Source: Lepeophtheirus salmonis (taxonomy: Eukaryota > Arthropoda > Copepoda > Siphonostomatoida > Caligidae). Taken from it: 64,000 bases of DNA. A model generated the notes under the pieces. That model saw nothing but the letters and a program-made list of their open reading frames with translations, made no database searches and was not told where the DNA came from. The DNA lies in contig NC_052132.2 in assembly GCF_016086655.4 (NCBI RefSeq), forward strand, positions 13,270,805-13,334,804, read 5' to 3'. Position 1 is the stretch's first letter. Each line of letters begins with the position of its first letter. Made by a program: the position numbers and the translations under genes. Positions 11,346-25,154 of this stretch are shown piece by piece.

Positions 11346-13401
11346 CTATAACCTTGGATCAGTAAGCATGAGAGGAATGGTGTATTCCCGATCACTGGCA
11401 ATCAATTCTTCATCTTCCTCGTCATCGGATTTCTTATAAATTCCATCCGCTTTATCACTGAGCCTTCGACCCGACAAAGGCCCAGAGGACGTCATGAGAA
11501 TTGAGCTCCCATTATTATAATGACTATTAATAAAACTATTGGATGAGGAGGAGCTACTACGAAAGGACCCCCCCGGTGATGTATCTGCAATGAAGGCTGC
11601 CACCATGAGAGCTAAAATAACGAGGAGCGCACCAAAAACAAACGGTGGTCCAGGGATTATGTTTGTGACAGCATCCATGGGCTCCAGTTGCACAGTTGAG
11701 TTAGAAAAGGTACTAACTGCCTTATCTTTTTCATTAAGATCAACATGAAAGAGACTAAATATAAGTCCAAACATGGCCGGGCCGAGTCCATTGCATAATC
11801 CTCTCATACCCGTGATCATTCCCTGAACTAATCCCTGTTTGTCTGCGTCTGCATGCATAGACACATACGAGGATATTGCAGGATACGTTATACTGAAAGA
11901 TATAAAATATTTTACTTTTAATATATATGTAAGATGTGTATCAATTAATTACGTATTATAAAGATAAAGATATTTATGAACAGAGTAGGAACAATAATTA
12001 CTTCATTAATTAATAAAAAAATAGGAAATATATGTATGAAGAAATATGTTCATTTAATACAGAGTGACAGAAAAAAGAAAGAATAATTGAATTAGTATTT
12101 ATATTGATTTTCCTATAGGTAATTAGGGGGAATTATTGTATGAAGATTTATTCAAAGTAATTCAAAGATCTTGAAAGAAAGTTACCATTTTAGTTGTAGA
12201 AATTAATTTACTATAGATTATAATTTATTATCCTTCATGAAAGAAGAATTCTCTTATTGGAAAAGAAAGACTCTCTAATTGAAGAAATGCCTTTCAATAT
12301 ATTTAATATCAAATATGAAAAAGAAAGAAAAAGGTTAATGAATCAAGATTACCTTGAAATGGATGCAAGCACGCCAGCCGCCCACATCATCCATGTTTTA
12401 GACCCGAACCCGTACCACATGAGTTGAAGCATCTCAAAAAGAAGGCCAATCATTATCGTATGCTTATTTCCCAATGTTCTCATAAGCAAAGTGAGTAGTC
12501 CAGTCTGGGCAATGACAGATAGAATTCCAATCGTGGCAATGAACAGAGCCACTTCTTCTTTGGAGAAATTCATGACAAGACGAAGGTAAACAAAAAAACA
12601 TGAATATTGTCCTGCCTCTGGTAAATACGAGAGGAAAACAGTGACACATATCATGAGTACGGTCTTGTCTTTTGACATTTTTCGAAGGGCTTGAAAGGGA
12701 TCCACTTGTTCAAGTGTGATTCCTCGCGATGCTGGAGGTTTACATTTATCTGGTAAACTCTCAGGAACAGCAACCATAATAAAAAGTACATCTAAGATAG
12801 CAACAGCTGTAGCCAGAGCAATAACAACTTCTTCAGAATACATTTGTTCTAAGTAGGCTCCAAGAGCAGGAGAGGTAACTAATGAGGCTGCAAATGTAGC
12901 AGAAACAAGTCCATAAGCTGAAGAACGATCCGCTTCGTCAGTCACATCTGCAACATAGGCAAATACGACACTAAACGTTACAGCAAAAACACCTGAAATA
13001 GATATCATGGCAAAGTACCACCATGTGTTAATTTTCATTAGGGGAATAGGAACACATGTGAAGAAAACTGTGATGAGCAAAAAGAACTTGCGCCCCCAAA
13101 TATCGGAAAGTGCTCCAATAAGGGGTGCTGAGAGAAATGAGAGAAGGCCCTTGATGCCCACGATGAGTCCATTGATGAGAAAAGTATGCTCTGGGAATGT
13201 TTCGTTTAGCACTGTGATCATAGGGGAGGTGAGGAGACCCCAGGCAAAAAACTCCAAGAAAATCACGACTAATGCGTGATAAATTGAAGCCTTCCCAACA
13301 CCTGAACTCGTCACGACGCCTTCCATCTTTTTCGCTTTGCCACTTCGGAGGAAACCCCCAGAAGAGGATTTCTTACTTGTAATACTACTACTTTTCATCA
13401 T
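11346..13401 (-). CDS. MFSD14: MFSD14/HIAT1-type major facilitator transporter
   Basis: Two coding exons on the minus strand, 13401-12353 and 11892-11346, joined over a 460-bp intron (donor GTAATC, acceptor CTTTCAG). The junction makes ASISITYPAISSYVS in frame. The 531-aa product has about 12 hydrophobic segments and the major facilitator loop motif GALSDIWGRK at residues 96-105, as in MFSD14A/B (hippocampus abundant transcript 1), human forms of which are about 490 aa. TYPAISSYVS..ADADKQG..QG and GLCNGLGPA are family-typical. It is expected in endomembranes; the transported substrate of the family is not firmly known. The N-terminal 30 residues and the Ser/Asn/Gly-rich tail with an acidic DDEEDEE stretch are the variable parts. 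The ATG chosen opens a Met-Met-Lys start; a Met at residue 26 (MEGVV) is an alternative. Confidence 0.93.
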
Positions 13402-14015
13402 TCTTCTTTCTTGGCTTCACTTGCTTGTCTACTTATTCTGTCTTGGGTTTCAAGCAAAAAAAAGTCTTGAGAGTCCCAATACACCAAAGCCTGTCTGCAA
13501 ACAACAAGAAAAGATAGGATTAGTCAAAAAAAGGACAAGGAGTGGACAAGCAAAAGATGACTCACTGCAAATAAACCGTTAAGAAGGATATTGGAAGTGC
13601 TTTTCAAGCGCCTTCCCTGAACCAACACCAAATACAAGCTCAATGAGAGGGGGAAAACTCCTCCAATCACACGACAAGACCAACAATCTCCGATTCCACG
13701 AGTAGCCCCTTCATTGTCACGTAGTTCTCCACTCATTGAGTAGTCGAGCTTAAGAAGAGGATCTCTAGGACTTTCCTTCCATACAATTCGCTATTAGTTA
13801 TTATTTATTACTAATTCTATTCCAGCACACCAAAAATAAAGACAGCTCCACTTCAGTGACTATATAAGACTAAGTAGACGTAGGTAAGAGAGAGAAAAGA
13901 TGAAGAAAGAAAGAAAAGCCAGCGAAACATGCCTAGCTGCTCCACCTAAATCTATCTTCTCCTCCAGCAGCTAGCTGCGTGCAGAGAAGAAGAATCAGCA
14001 CTTATTTTTCTACAG
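13402..14015 (-). promoter_or_regulatory. 5' UTR and promoter region of MFSD14 (tentative)
   Basis: Base composition is less AT-rich here than in the flanks, as expected for a leader. On the minus strand a TATATAG-like box lies at 13868-13861, about 460 bp before the ATG, and the CAGCTAGCTG-rich block at 13968-13983 lies just upstream. A TGACGTCA-like octamer is at 14017-14024. Assignment as a core promoter is a guess, and an intron in the leader is possible. Confidence 0.25.
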
Positions 14016-14024
14016 TATGACGTC

Positions 14025-16104
14025 ATTGACACTCAGTTCTACCAATTGTTCACTCGGATATAGCCACGTACATGTTTTGTACAAGTTGCAACTTGTATAA
14101 AAAACTGTACACGTTTCTTCGACTTCAAATACATTACTTAATTACGAGATGTATCATTCTAATTACCAACTACTAATTCACACTATTATTTCATTTTGAT
14201 CAATTCAAATTATATTATTATTATGTATTTATGAGTAATATAACTGTGGTCATTAAAAAATTTATAATGTACCACAGAGTAATTATATTTTATTAATTTT
14301 TATTAAAATGGGCAAAATTACCATCATTAATATATTTATCCTCTAAAGAATATTCAATAATTGCATGATCCTTATCCCAAATGCTGTAAATCCTTCATTT
14401 AAAATTATTAATCTTATTTTTAATTGCAACTTGTACAATTTTCACATACAATTTAAATATATATTATATGAATGATGTTCGTCAATAAATTCTTTCAAAT
14501 CAGTGAATTTGGCTGTAGATTGTTAAAATAGGTAATAATCATTTTCAATGAAGACAAATAATTATGCTATTTATATCCTACTAATTACTGAGTGATAACG
14601 CATTTAATAATTAATAACAGTAGAAAGGAACTCAAATAAGGGCATCCCTTTGGATTGAGTTTGACGAGTGACGTATTGAATTATTATACAATTTTAATCC
14701 ATGTCAATGTTTATAATAAAACAATACAGGTTACCAACATCACCTTGATCAAAGTTAGCTAGATCATTATCATAACAGTACTTTAATAAAAGGGTGCGCA
14801 ATTATTAAATCCATGAGCAAAAGAGATGCAAATTAGAGTTATTTTATGAGTAAATTATGTTCACTGGTTATTTAATTGTAATCTTGTATTTTTATTTTAA
14901 AGAATGGCTTATGTGAACAATCACAATACTATTAAATGACGCACCATTAAATCTTAAACGAATATGCAATCAGAATGTATTACATATACATTTATTTTTT
15001 TACACGATATGTATAAAAACGATGTCTATATCTTAAATCTCATTTGTCTTTAATATAATATTTGAATGATAAGATATACTTTGTTTTTTGGCTTTATTTT
15101 TTAATAAATAAATAAAGTTATATATATATATATTTCAATAGCATGTTCTTATTGAGTTTAGAAGTTTTACAATTCGCCCATTGAAACATAGTATTAATGT
15201 AATATAATTACTCCAAAAAGATGTAGAATAATAATTATCTCACTCAATTAGGAATATTATACATCCTACGCTATACATATTAAGTATTATAATCCATTAA
15301 TTGATGGATAACTATTATATTATTGAAATGTAAAAAAGTGTTGGCTTTTCATTCCGGCTATGTATGATGAGTTGATACTATATTTAATACAAAATATTAC
15401 TTAATACAACTTTGTTACTTGCCTGATGACGTGTCATTAAGTAAAGTTAATATGTATTATATGAAAAATGATGAATAGTATAAGATAATCCTAACTGACA
15501 TTACTATTTTTTTTATTTTAAAGAAATAAATCCTAAAAAGATGTAAACTACTAAAATATGTAAAATGCTTCATATCTCTTGAGTTTGTTCTCTAATTGAA
15601 GTCATTGCATTACACACTATAAAATAATTCTTAATTAATATATAATATACTACGATATGGAAAATTATTCATAAGCAAATAATATTTACAACATGATCAA
15701 TTTATTGCAAATGAAGACTTAAAAAAAGGATGAATGAGTTCCGTACTAGTCTAAAAAAACGAGGAAATTCTTTCTTTAACAGCTAAAAGTAAAAAGGAAA
15801 ACGAGAGGAATATATATTTGGTTGAGGATCTATAGCAAAAAAAAAAAATATTTGCGTGTGCAAAAAATACTCATAGATACTAGCATTGGTAAGAAACATC
15901 TTTCAACTTTTTTTGTTCCTTCTTTGACCTTAAATTTTGTATTCTAATGACTTAGTTAAACATACTTATCTTTCACACACACACACACTTATATTTTAAA
16001 AAGAACTGGGTTATCGTCGAGAAAACAAGTTTACGAGAAAATTGCTCAATGTGTCTCTCACATTGAATCAAAAATAGGAATACATAGGATAGATCAACAT
16101 CAAC
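14025..16104. other. Spacer between divergent MFSD14 and SLC25A21 genes
   Basis: Strongly AT-rich. Simple repeats: (TA)n at 15119-15132 and (CA)n at 15974-15988. No exon or element end was recognised. The promoter of the carrier gene should be in the last few hundred bases, but no clear TATA box is seen at the expected spacing. Confidence 0.45.
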
Positions 16105-17605
16105 ATGTCGGATTCAACAAATAAGTTCATCAAGCATCTTGGTATGCAACTTGTTGCTGGAGGCTCTGCTGGCTGTTTGGAAGTATCTCTTATGCATCCC
16201 TTGGATTTGATTAAAACAAGGTTTCAAATTCAAAATAAATTGACAAATCCGAGTGGGGAGGTATATTCTGGACTTTCAGACTGCTTTAAGAAAATTTATA
16301 GACATGAAGGACTTATATCCTTTTGGAAGGGTGTCGTACCTCCAATTCTTGTTGAAACTCCGAAAAGGGCATGGAAGGTAGTTTTGTTAGTTACTTATTA
16401 TTTCATTTCTATTATTATCTAATTTTAGTTTTGTACATTTGAGCAATTCAAAAAGATTTTAATATTTAGTCCAAATCAACCATCCGCTCTGGTAAGTAAA
16501 CATGTCACTAAAGTAGGTTATTCTTCGTGAAATACTATAATAATTAATAGACAATTCACAACTTATCACAACTTCAAGATCATCTTTTTTGGAAGACGTA
16601 ATATTTTAAAGTCACTATCACGCAACTTCTAATGAATTTAAGCCAAAAAAGGAATTTATCTTTGACCGCAGAGCCCAAAACTGATCTCAGTTTATCTATC
16701 AGTCATCTGAATTCTGAAATCTCTTGGATTGTAATAATTCTGCACTATTATCGTTCAAAGTCCTTTTTACCCTTAAAAACATCCTCAAATTATTTATCGA
16801 CTTTTCAGCTATTAATTATCATAGAGGCTTTTTTTTAAATCCATAATTATTTTCCATCTTAAAAAATGTTACGTTTTTCCTAGACATACTCCCTCGCAGG
16901 TTTAGGCTCTGGAATAACAGAAGCCATCATTGTTAATCCTTTTGAAGTTGTGAAAGTCAGTATTCAATCAAATCGGCAACATCAGTCTGTTACACCTTCA
17001 ACTTTTAGCGTTGCACGATCAATTATCAAGGAAAATGGATTGCTTGGCAATCAAGGACTATTGACCAAAGGCATAACCGGCACAATGGGACGAAATGGTG
17101 TTTTCAATATGGTCTATTTTGGGTTTTATCATTCCGTAAAGGAATACTTCCCTCCTTTTCAAGTAATTTAACTGAGAAAATTTAAATGTGGGATTCAATC
17201 CATTAATTATTTCTCTTTTCTATAAAAAAAAATGAATGGAATTAGGATACAAGAACAGAATTCATTCGTAAACTCTGTATTGGATTCGTCGCTGGAACGA
17301 CTGCCTCATGCTTTAATATCCCTTTTGACGTTGCAAAAAGTCGTATACAAGGACCTCAGCCCGTGAAGGGTCAAGTGAAGTACATGGGAACTTTAAGATC
17401 TATTGCTTTAGTGGCAAAAGAAGAAGGGTAATAAAATAAATAAGCAATTACAATTCGGAAATAATAATTTGTATTTATTCATAGGGTATTGGCATTATAC
17501 AAAGGTCTTTTACCAAAGATACTAAGACTTGGACCTGGTGGAGCTATTATGTTGCTAGTTTATGAGCATGTATATGATTATTTAAAGGTCAAATATCCAG
17601 ATTAA
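16105..17605 (+). CDS. SLC25A21: Mitochondrial 2-oxodicarboxylate carrier (SLC25A21 type)
   Basis: Five exons: 16105-16377, 16429-16491, 16884-17162, 17246-17427 and 17485-17605. All have GT-AG borders and the frame is kept, giving 305 aa (family about 299). It is a mitochondrial carrier with three repeats, each showing the Px[D/E]xx[K/R] signature: HPLDLIKTRFQIQ, NPFEVVKVSIQ and IPFDVAKSRIQGPQP. The run QLVAGGSAGCLEVSLMHPLD, PPILVETPKRA, then GLGSGITEAIIVNPFEV and RLGPGGAIMLLVYE match the oxodicarboxylate carrier rather than other SLC25 groups. It exchanges 2-oxoadipate and 2-oxoglutarate across the inner mitochondrial membrane in lysine and tryptophan breakdown. Introns are short (51-392 bp); intron 2 carries a repeat also found at 54.3 kb. 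Confidence 0.95.
16635..16795 (+). repeat. Dispersed repeat in intron 2 of SLC25A21
   Basis: Matches 54262-54415 on the same strand over about 150 bp: AAAACTGATCTCAGTTT, TCTCAGT or TATCAGT, GAATTCTGAAAT, GTAATTCTG, TTTTTACCCTTAAAA and CCTCAAATT or CCCCAAATT. No coding meaning was recognised. Confidence 0.7.
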
Positions 17606-17888
17606 AATATTTTCGAATAATGCATTTCCAGCGTTTTTATATTGTTATGATGAATGGTGAATCAAATATTTTATATTATTACAAATGTAATTTTAATACA
17701 CATTATAAAAGCTCTATCCTCCTATGACAGTACAATGAGAATGTTGATATTCGCCAAAGTCACAATTAATATAAATAGATGTCTAAATTAATATAAATAT
17801 TATAAAACCGAAATTAGCTTTGATACATTTTATTTTACCTTGCACCAAATTATGGGATTCCATGTTGTTAATAATAGGAAGTTACAAA
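17606..17888. other. 3' flank of SLC25A21
   Basis: Short AT-rich stretch expected to hold the 3' UTR. No canonical AATAAA is seen directly after the stop; variants such as ATTAAA and ATAAAT occur. Confidence 0.35.
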
Positions 17889-18463
17889 CAAGGCTGCCGA
17901 GTCAGAGATGAGGAGTCAGGAATATGAAAATTTGGTTCCAACTCCGACTCAGTTATTATTATTTATACTCATTTATAAGTTAACTTCACAAATTTCAAAC
18001 GTGCTCTATAGTCTATACAATCACAATTCCCGAACATCTTTAAAGTCCAAATTATTATGTTTGGTAGAGCATAAACACAAGCCATGCTAATTCATTACTT
18101 AGTCTTGTGAATAGTCCTCAGAGTAACGCTGCAGTGAGAGGTTGCTTGTATTGTTATTCGGGGTTACGAGTACATAAATTATGTTCAGAAACTTATGAAT
18201 GTATTAACAATAGATAGATTTTGATCCATTTCATTTGTTGTTCATCTTGTTAAATATCCTTTATTCCAAATATATTTTTATACAGTGCACAATTATTTGA
18301 TAAATATAAATATTGATTATCTATAGCTACGAATTAGATCTAAGGTTATAGTATCTACACTCAAATGACTCAATATATTTTATTTAGGCTATAAAAAAAA
18401 TTTAAAAAAAAATTGTGTGTTGGAGTCGGAACATTTTATTTACAGACTCTGCAGCTCTGATTA
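17889..18463. mobile_element. Non-autonomous element with GCTGCNGAGTC inverted ends
   Basis: The left end reads AAGGCTGCCGAGTCAGAG; the right end in reverse complement reads ATCAGAGCTGCAGAGTCTG. Subterminal sequence is also inverted: CCAACTCCGACTC near 17938 against GTTGGAGTCGGAAC near 18420. Length is about 575 bp with no recognisable transposase. The GGAGTCGGAGT-type ends are common in animal genomes, but I cannot place the superfamily. Confidence 0.5.
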
Positions 18464-21167
18464 GAAACCCTATTATTAAAAGACGAGATGATCTTTACTT
18501 AGTAAAATATATGAGAATAATTGAAATATTTTTCAAATATAGGAAATGACTCATCAACAATACAATTGATCCAAATTACATACATTTGAATGAATATTTA
18601 TTTTTGTAACAATTAAACCAAAAAAAATTTCTAAATTTATTTGCGGTATAACCAAAAAATTGATAAGTGCATGTAACACTAATTGAGCCGTGAGTACTTG
18701 GATTAACTGGAATTCAATACGATATTTCAAGCATTCATTTTTTTATTTTTTGTTTTAATAACGGTTAACTACAGTAACGCATCATTGATATTGATTAACT
18801 ATCTATAAACTTGTCAAGTCATATAAAACAGTCCATTATATAATAGTTGGCAATGTTAGTAAAATAATAATTCACTTTTGCGCTACTTGTACTATAAAGA
18901 GGAAATGCTGGGTCAATCATTGATGCATTGAAGAAAATCCTATATAGATAAGATATATTGATAATCATTATAATAATGAATTCAAATTGTTGAAGGAAGG
19001 AATATATTCATATAAAAGTCGGGATATTTTTATGGTTTCACAATATTTTCTTGGTCGAAAAATATACATTAATTCAAAACGTGGTGTGGGATTAAATCAA
19101 GGCAGTTACATTTTTTTTCTAGTTATTTTCGAAATAACACTTTTACTACAAAATAAAATTGAAACCACCAATGTTTCGCAATAAAATTATCATTTTTTAA
19201 TCGATTTCCTTGCGCTTTTTTTAACTTCAAGTACATAATATGATCAATGATCGAGTAACAGTTATTCTTTTTGTATCCATATCTATCAAGAACTCAAATA
19301 CACATTCATATGTCATAAATATACGCATAGAGATTATATTTTAAATCACTTATTATCTTCATTTAGATGGATAAGTAAAAAAATTAATTTTGTTTGTCCA
19401 CATTCTATTAATTAATTTTGTGACAAAGTACTAGTATATGGTATACTTAATGGTACAAGACAAATAATTAAATTGTTTCTATTGACACGTTTAGCGAACA
19501 TATTAACTGTAAATCATTAAAGTATGCTTTCCTTTCTAATTATATTTCAAAGTCATTGAATATTGTCCAATATACAATTGTATATCTACGTCTCTTGTGA
19601 AATTAGAAATTAATACAGGTAACTCAACACACTGTTGGACCTTTAAAGATTCCATTATAAATGATAAAAATTCCTTCAAATATATATTTACATTATACAA
19701 CACCATGGTATCAAAAGATGGATACCTACACCTTTTCCACGATTTACCTGGAGATCCTACAAGATCCCTGCTGTTGACCCATGATTTTCCTTAATAAGAA
19801 TAATTTATTAACCAATTTTAATCAAAAAAATTATATATTACTTTCATATTTAGTGAATTGCTCTTTTTTTTAATATCCAGTCCTCTGAGTTGAGCATTTG
19901 GAACTAATTTTCAGAGCCGTTTTTGCCGCTTTTTATTTTATCAAACTTTGATGAAAATAAATTAATACAATTTAAAATTATAGTTTCCAATATGGTAAAA
20001 TCTATTAAATCAATAAAACTATATAGTATAACATCGAAGTCCTAACTCACTGACAGCTTTCTAACTATTAAAAGATGAACTTGTTATATGGCTTAAATGA
20101 CAACTTGACTCCGTACAACATAAAAATTTAAGCAACTTTTGTATCTCATGAGTCTTGTTTATAGTGCCTAATGCATATTGCTCCTTAACTTATTCTCTAA
20201 TTAGGTTGACTCATTTTAATTATGCAGCACACAAATATATCTACTACATTTTTGATAGTCTGAAAGAAAGCAGAGCTTCATCTGCAAACGTGATTAGGAA
20301 TAATGAAGAGAGGTTACGACCTTTCACAACTCTGTAGAATCCGTTTCTTATTACAAATTCATAAATGATCATTCTAATCCATTTTATTGACTCTATATAA
20401 AGATATCCTAAATTACCATAAAATATTATTAACAATTTGCATGACACAGCTTTAACGTTAATTTTTCACCGAGAGTTTCATCCAGATAATATACTAAAGT
20501 TCAATGCATTTTTCAAGAATCGTTCTACAATTTTCAGTATTTAAACATCACATCTATTTTATAAGAGTAGCTTTAATTAACAAGAAAAAACCCCGTATAT
20601 CTCAAATAAAGACCTTGTTATATATATATTATCAAGAAGATAATTATGTACGTACCTCCACGTCACTCTCTTCTTTAGCGGTCAATTGATTATTTTTAAA
20701 AGGTTTCTGAAGCATCTCTTTTTGTATTATGGAAGTATCATAAGAAAGTGTATCAACACCAATTGTAAAAATCGATTTTGCCTCTATACAACTATAAGAC
20801 AGATGTGATACATATTGTGTCAACGTAGATCATATGCTTTAGTTTCCACAAATAAAGAGAACAGATGTTGAGATTTGTTCTCAACGGAATATGAAGACAA
20901 ATATTTTATTCTGAATATTTATTTTAACAAATATGCATTCCCATTTTGAAAAGTTGCCTGATTCAAATTTCTCACCATATAACATAAATTACAGAGAAAA
21001 TACGAATTGCCAGATATTTTGTTCTCAATTGATGAAAATAATTCAATTTTTTGAGGAGAGTAAAATATCATATTTAATAATTAATTAATCAATCAAAGGT
21101 ACCACATAAAGCATGTATCAAAGGGTGAAAAGTACAACTGTAGGAATTACGATAAAATAGTTTGCTA
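18464..21167. other. Intergenic, nothing recognised
   Basis: 2.7 kb of AT-rich spacer between SLC25A21 and the convergent RBM19 gene. The short ORFs here look like chance. The first few hundred bases before 21168 should include the RBM19 3' UTR. Confidence 0.45.
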
Positions 21168-23804
21168 CTACTCTGCTGGTTCAATACTTGGTTTGTCCAT
21201 AAAATCCAGCAGATCCGACTTTTTCAATCTCTTGGCTTGTGGATTTTCGTATATATCCGCTTCTCTTGAGGCTTTCTTCCTTAAGCTTTCTAAGGACTCT
21301 TCTTGTTCAGCCCATTCTAACACTAACCTTCTTCCGTACAAATGAGTACTATGACTTAGGGCATTAAATGCTTTTTTCGCTTCTTCTACTGTATGATACT
21401 CAACAAATGCAAAACCCCTGTGAGAGCCAGTAACTTTTTTAGGTAAACGGACAAATTTAATTTGTCCAAAAGTCTTGAACAAATCTTCAATTTCCTTTTT
21501 ATGAGCTTCAAAAGGTATGTTTCTAACGAGAATTTTAGAGCTTTCCTTGATGTCTTTGTTAGTGGACTTACGAGCATGTCGTGGGTCTTGTGCCTCTGAC
21601 ACTCTTTCTGATTTTTTCAATTCTAAGCTATGATTATCAAGCATTTTATGCTGGAAAAGTTTTAATGCCTTGTCGGCAATTGCTTTTTTCTTGAATCGCA
21701 CAAAACCAAATCCCATTGAGAGGAGTCCTTCCACATTGTCCTTCTTTTTAGCAATAGTCACTTCATGGATAGCTCCCATTTTTTCGAAATGTCTTTTCAA
21801 TGAGGACTCATTTGTTGAGAAATTAAGATTCTTCACAAACAAAGTAGTTTCAGGCTCGGGTTCTTCATTCTCATCAACCTTTTCCTCATCCATCGCAGCA
21901 GAGTCTTGACTACTTTCTTCCATTTTAGAAGGAGGAGGTCGATCGTCAGGATTAAGAACTCCTTCAGGAGCAAACTCAAGTAAGAAAATAGTGTCTCGAA
22001 ACTTTGAATAGGCAAGGCCACGAAAGGCTCCTCTAGCTTCAGATGCTTCATAAAATTCTACTAATGCAGTAGCACAGTTAGGTGGAAGAATAACACGTCC
22101 CAATGAGCCATATTTAGCAAATTTATCTCGTATTTCTTCGACAGGAACTCCAATTGGAAGATTTTTTACTAGAATCACAGTTTTTGATCGAGTGAGTTTC
22201 TTCGGATTTCCATCAAATGCTTCAAGACTAACGCCCTGCTCTTCCAAAAAGGATTTTGTATCTGCTACAATTTGTGTTTCTCCCAACGCAAGTCTAACTG
22301 CAGCTGTTTGATTACCCTCTCCAAGGAGAACATCCTTCTTGGATACATTATACTTGTCAGAGACAAGATCTGCAACGGCACTGGTTCCAAGGAACAGCGT
22401 ATTCCAATTATGAGAGGAAGTTGCCGACTTCTTTTCTTTTAACTTTTTCTTTTCTTTGAATGACAAATTCTGATTCTTTTCCTCATCTTCATCATCTTTT
22501 GGTTTTCCGGGAATAATGTGAAGAAGTCTACCCTGATATGAGGTTCCATCCAATTCAGTAAAAGCACTTAATGCATTTTCGGGAAACATAAACGTCACAA
22601 AAGCAAATCCCTTTGATTTACGACTAATTTTATCAATAGGTAAATTCACTTCAGTGAGAGGACCAAACTTTTTGAAAAGGGTCTCTAAATCCCCTTCAGT
22701 TAGGGAGTAAGACAAATTCCTTAAAAATAAGCGACCTGAGTCACTTATCACCCCTTCCTCATTCTCAACTTCAGGGTAAATTTTTTTAACCTTGTCTTGA
22801 GACTTATCAACGTATTTGAGAACTTTTACACTATTACCTTCCATGATACTCTTATTTCTAGAAAGAGCTTTTTTCATTTCTTTCTCAGTGGAAAAACCAG
22901 CATAGGCAATACCTTTAACATTTCTTGGAACTCGTATAGATTTTGTTTTGAGATTGACGGCTTGAAAGAATTTCTTAATATGTTTCTTTTTGGCCTTATA
23001 GGGTAAATCCATTAACTTGACAGTAAAATAACTTTCATTCTTGTGCTCTTTAGGCGCCTTTGTGTCTGTTTGTTCGGTTTTTATGAGGGATTTTAAGTAG
23101 TCCAAGTCGGAAATACCAGAGTCTTCTGCTATTTTGATGTCTTCTTCCTCATCCTTCTCTTCTTCGTCCTCAGAGTCTTTAGCATCATCATCACTATCGT
23201 CTCCAGACTTTGATTCATACTTCTTCTCGAGTTTCATAATTTCTTCATGACTCCATTTGGATGAGTTACTCTTGTGAAGACGGAGAAACTCTTGGAATTT
23301 GACATCTAATTTGTATTTCTCAATGATCTTTTTGATGTCTTCATTCTTCTTTTCAAGTCTGGGATGGAGTTTTGTCTCTTGTTTTGGAGGATCCTATTAT
23401 AATAAACAAAGAAAGAAAAAAGTAGATGAATGAGTTGAAAGTTTCATCAAGGATCGCCTTCGTTCAGAGACGATCCGGCGTTCAAGTCCCACCTTATTCA
23501 CTTCAGTCGCATCCTGCTTCTTTTCCTTATTATTCCTTTTAGGAGCCTTTCCCAAGTCCTCACAGATCTCCACAGTACATTTTTGAGTGCCAAAGTACGT
23601 GCCATTCAGATATTGAAGGGCCTTCAAGGCACTCTCCGCGCATTGAAACCCCACAAAGCCGAACCTTCGGAAAACTCCGTCTGGGGTATACTTCAACTTT
23701 ATATCCGTAATTTCGCATCCTTCTGCTGATGAGGAAAATTTGTCACGAAGCTTGCTCTCCGTGATGGACGGAGGAAGATTCTTCACAATAAGTCGAGTTG
23801 CCAT
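21168..23804 (-). CDS. RBM19: RBM19/Mrd1, six-RRM ribosome biogenesis factor
   Basis: Two exons on the minus strand: 23804-23493 (104 codons) and 23393-21168, with a 99-bp intron (donor GTGGGA, acceptor TTATAATAG), giving 845 aa. Six RNA-recognition motifs can be placed: about 1-85 (RLIVKNLPP, FGFVGF), 226-301, 325-403 (LFLRNLSYS, KGFAFVTF), 508-582 (VILVKNLPIG), 620-701 (LFVKNLNFS, GFGFVRF) and 723-800 (ILVRNIPFE, RGFAFVEY). An acidic Asp/Glu/Ser-rich linker lies at about 165-190. This arrangement is RBM19 in animals (human 960 aa) and Mrd1 in yeast (887 aa), a nucleolar protein that binds pre-rRNA for small-subunit processing. RRM2 is degenerate, which I believe is usual for the family. The start ATG gives MATRLIVKNLPP, so RRM1 begins at once, as expected. 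Confidence 0.96.
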
Positions 23805-25154
23805 CTTTATCTATTTTATTTATTTCATTTTCAACACACGTGGTTTTGTTTATGTTTAAAAATGAAATAATATTTTTATTTTTTAATAATATTTTAACAC
23901 CTAGCTACGTCATATATAAAAAAGAGAAAGATCAACAGAGCAGCAGCAAGAAAAGACATCTAACTAGCTACTAGCCAAGTTTCAAGGATTTTTTTATACG
24001 TATAAATAGGGAAACTGTCACACTCATTACTACTACACCAAAATACCTTTTATGCAACAGACTGAAATTACAATCTAAACTTTAGTTCAAATCAGGAATG
24101 CAGAACGGATTATAAAACTGGGAGAGGGGACCATTTGTTTAACATTCCTATCAACAAATTCATAAACATTTATCAATTATAATAAATAATAAAAATAATA
24201 TGCAAACTTGTGAACAGAACGCTAAATTTACCGGCATTCATCGGAACACACATTCAATGAACGGAATGCAATTTTTTTTAACGCTTAGAATGAGATTTTA
24301 GCATTCTGTTCAACTTATGTTTGGGGCATTTAGTACTAAAATTGAAATTACTAGCCGTATCAGTGTTTCCACTTTCCACTCAAAAAAAAATATAGTCTTC
24401 CAAGGATACTTTCAGAACTTCTTTCGAAATTTTCTCTATTTTGACGGTTGTCAAGAATCAAACACCTATAATTCAGATTTTTTTTTTTTTTTTTGCATTT
24501 CAACATGTTTTCTGTGCAATCGGGGGAAACACGGAAACACTCTTATTTCATGAAAGAAATTGAACATTAAACTGAAACGAATGCTGTGAAGGGGTGTTTA
24601 AAATTTTATTTGCAAGAGTTTGACTTGGACCAGGTGCGTATAAATCGTAAAATATGAAAATAGCTTATGTTAAAATCATTATCATCAATGAACCTTACAA
24701 CTAGAAGCATGCTTCCTAATTCCTAACTCCTTATTTGAGCCAAATGAATCAAAGCTAATGTATTAGTTTATTAAAATAAAATTCTAGAAACTAGGATTTG
24801 TTTGGATAGTTCTAAAATCAATCCAAACTACGACTGTTCCTAAAATAGAAATTTATTATCAGCTGAATAAGTTTATCTCACAAAGTTTTTATAAGAGAGT
24901 ATACCTCAAACTCAGGACTGAAGGAGGCCTTGAGTAATTTACCCCAACCTACCATTTCAGCTCTACATATAGCTTGTAACCACAATTAATTTTTCTACTT
25001 TATGAATTGAACACTGAACGGAACGCCTACAAGCATGATAATATATGTAATTTGAGTAATATCATCCCAATCAAAAGTTTGAATTTTTCTAGAGGTTATC
25101 TCCCCATAATAGTTATTATAATAATGTATATAAATATACTAAGGTAGTTTAGAT
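23805..25154. other. Upstream of RBM19, no gene seen
   Basis: The first 200 bp should carry the RBM19 promoter; no clear TATA box is seen on the minus strand. The rest is AT-rich with a T run at 24479-24494 and AACGGAAYGC-type words near 24260 and 25018. No element ends were identified. Confidence 0.4.
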
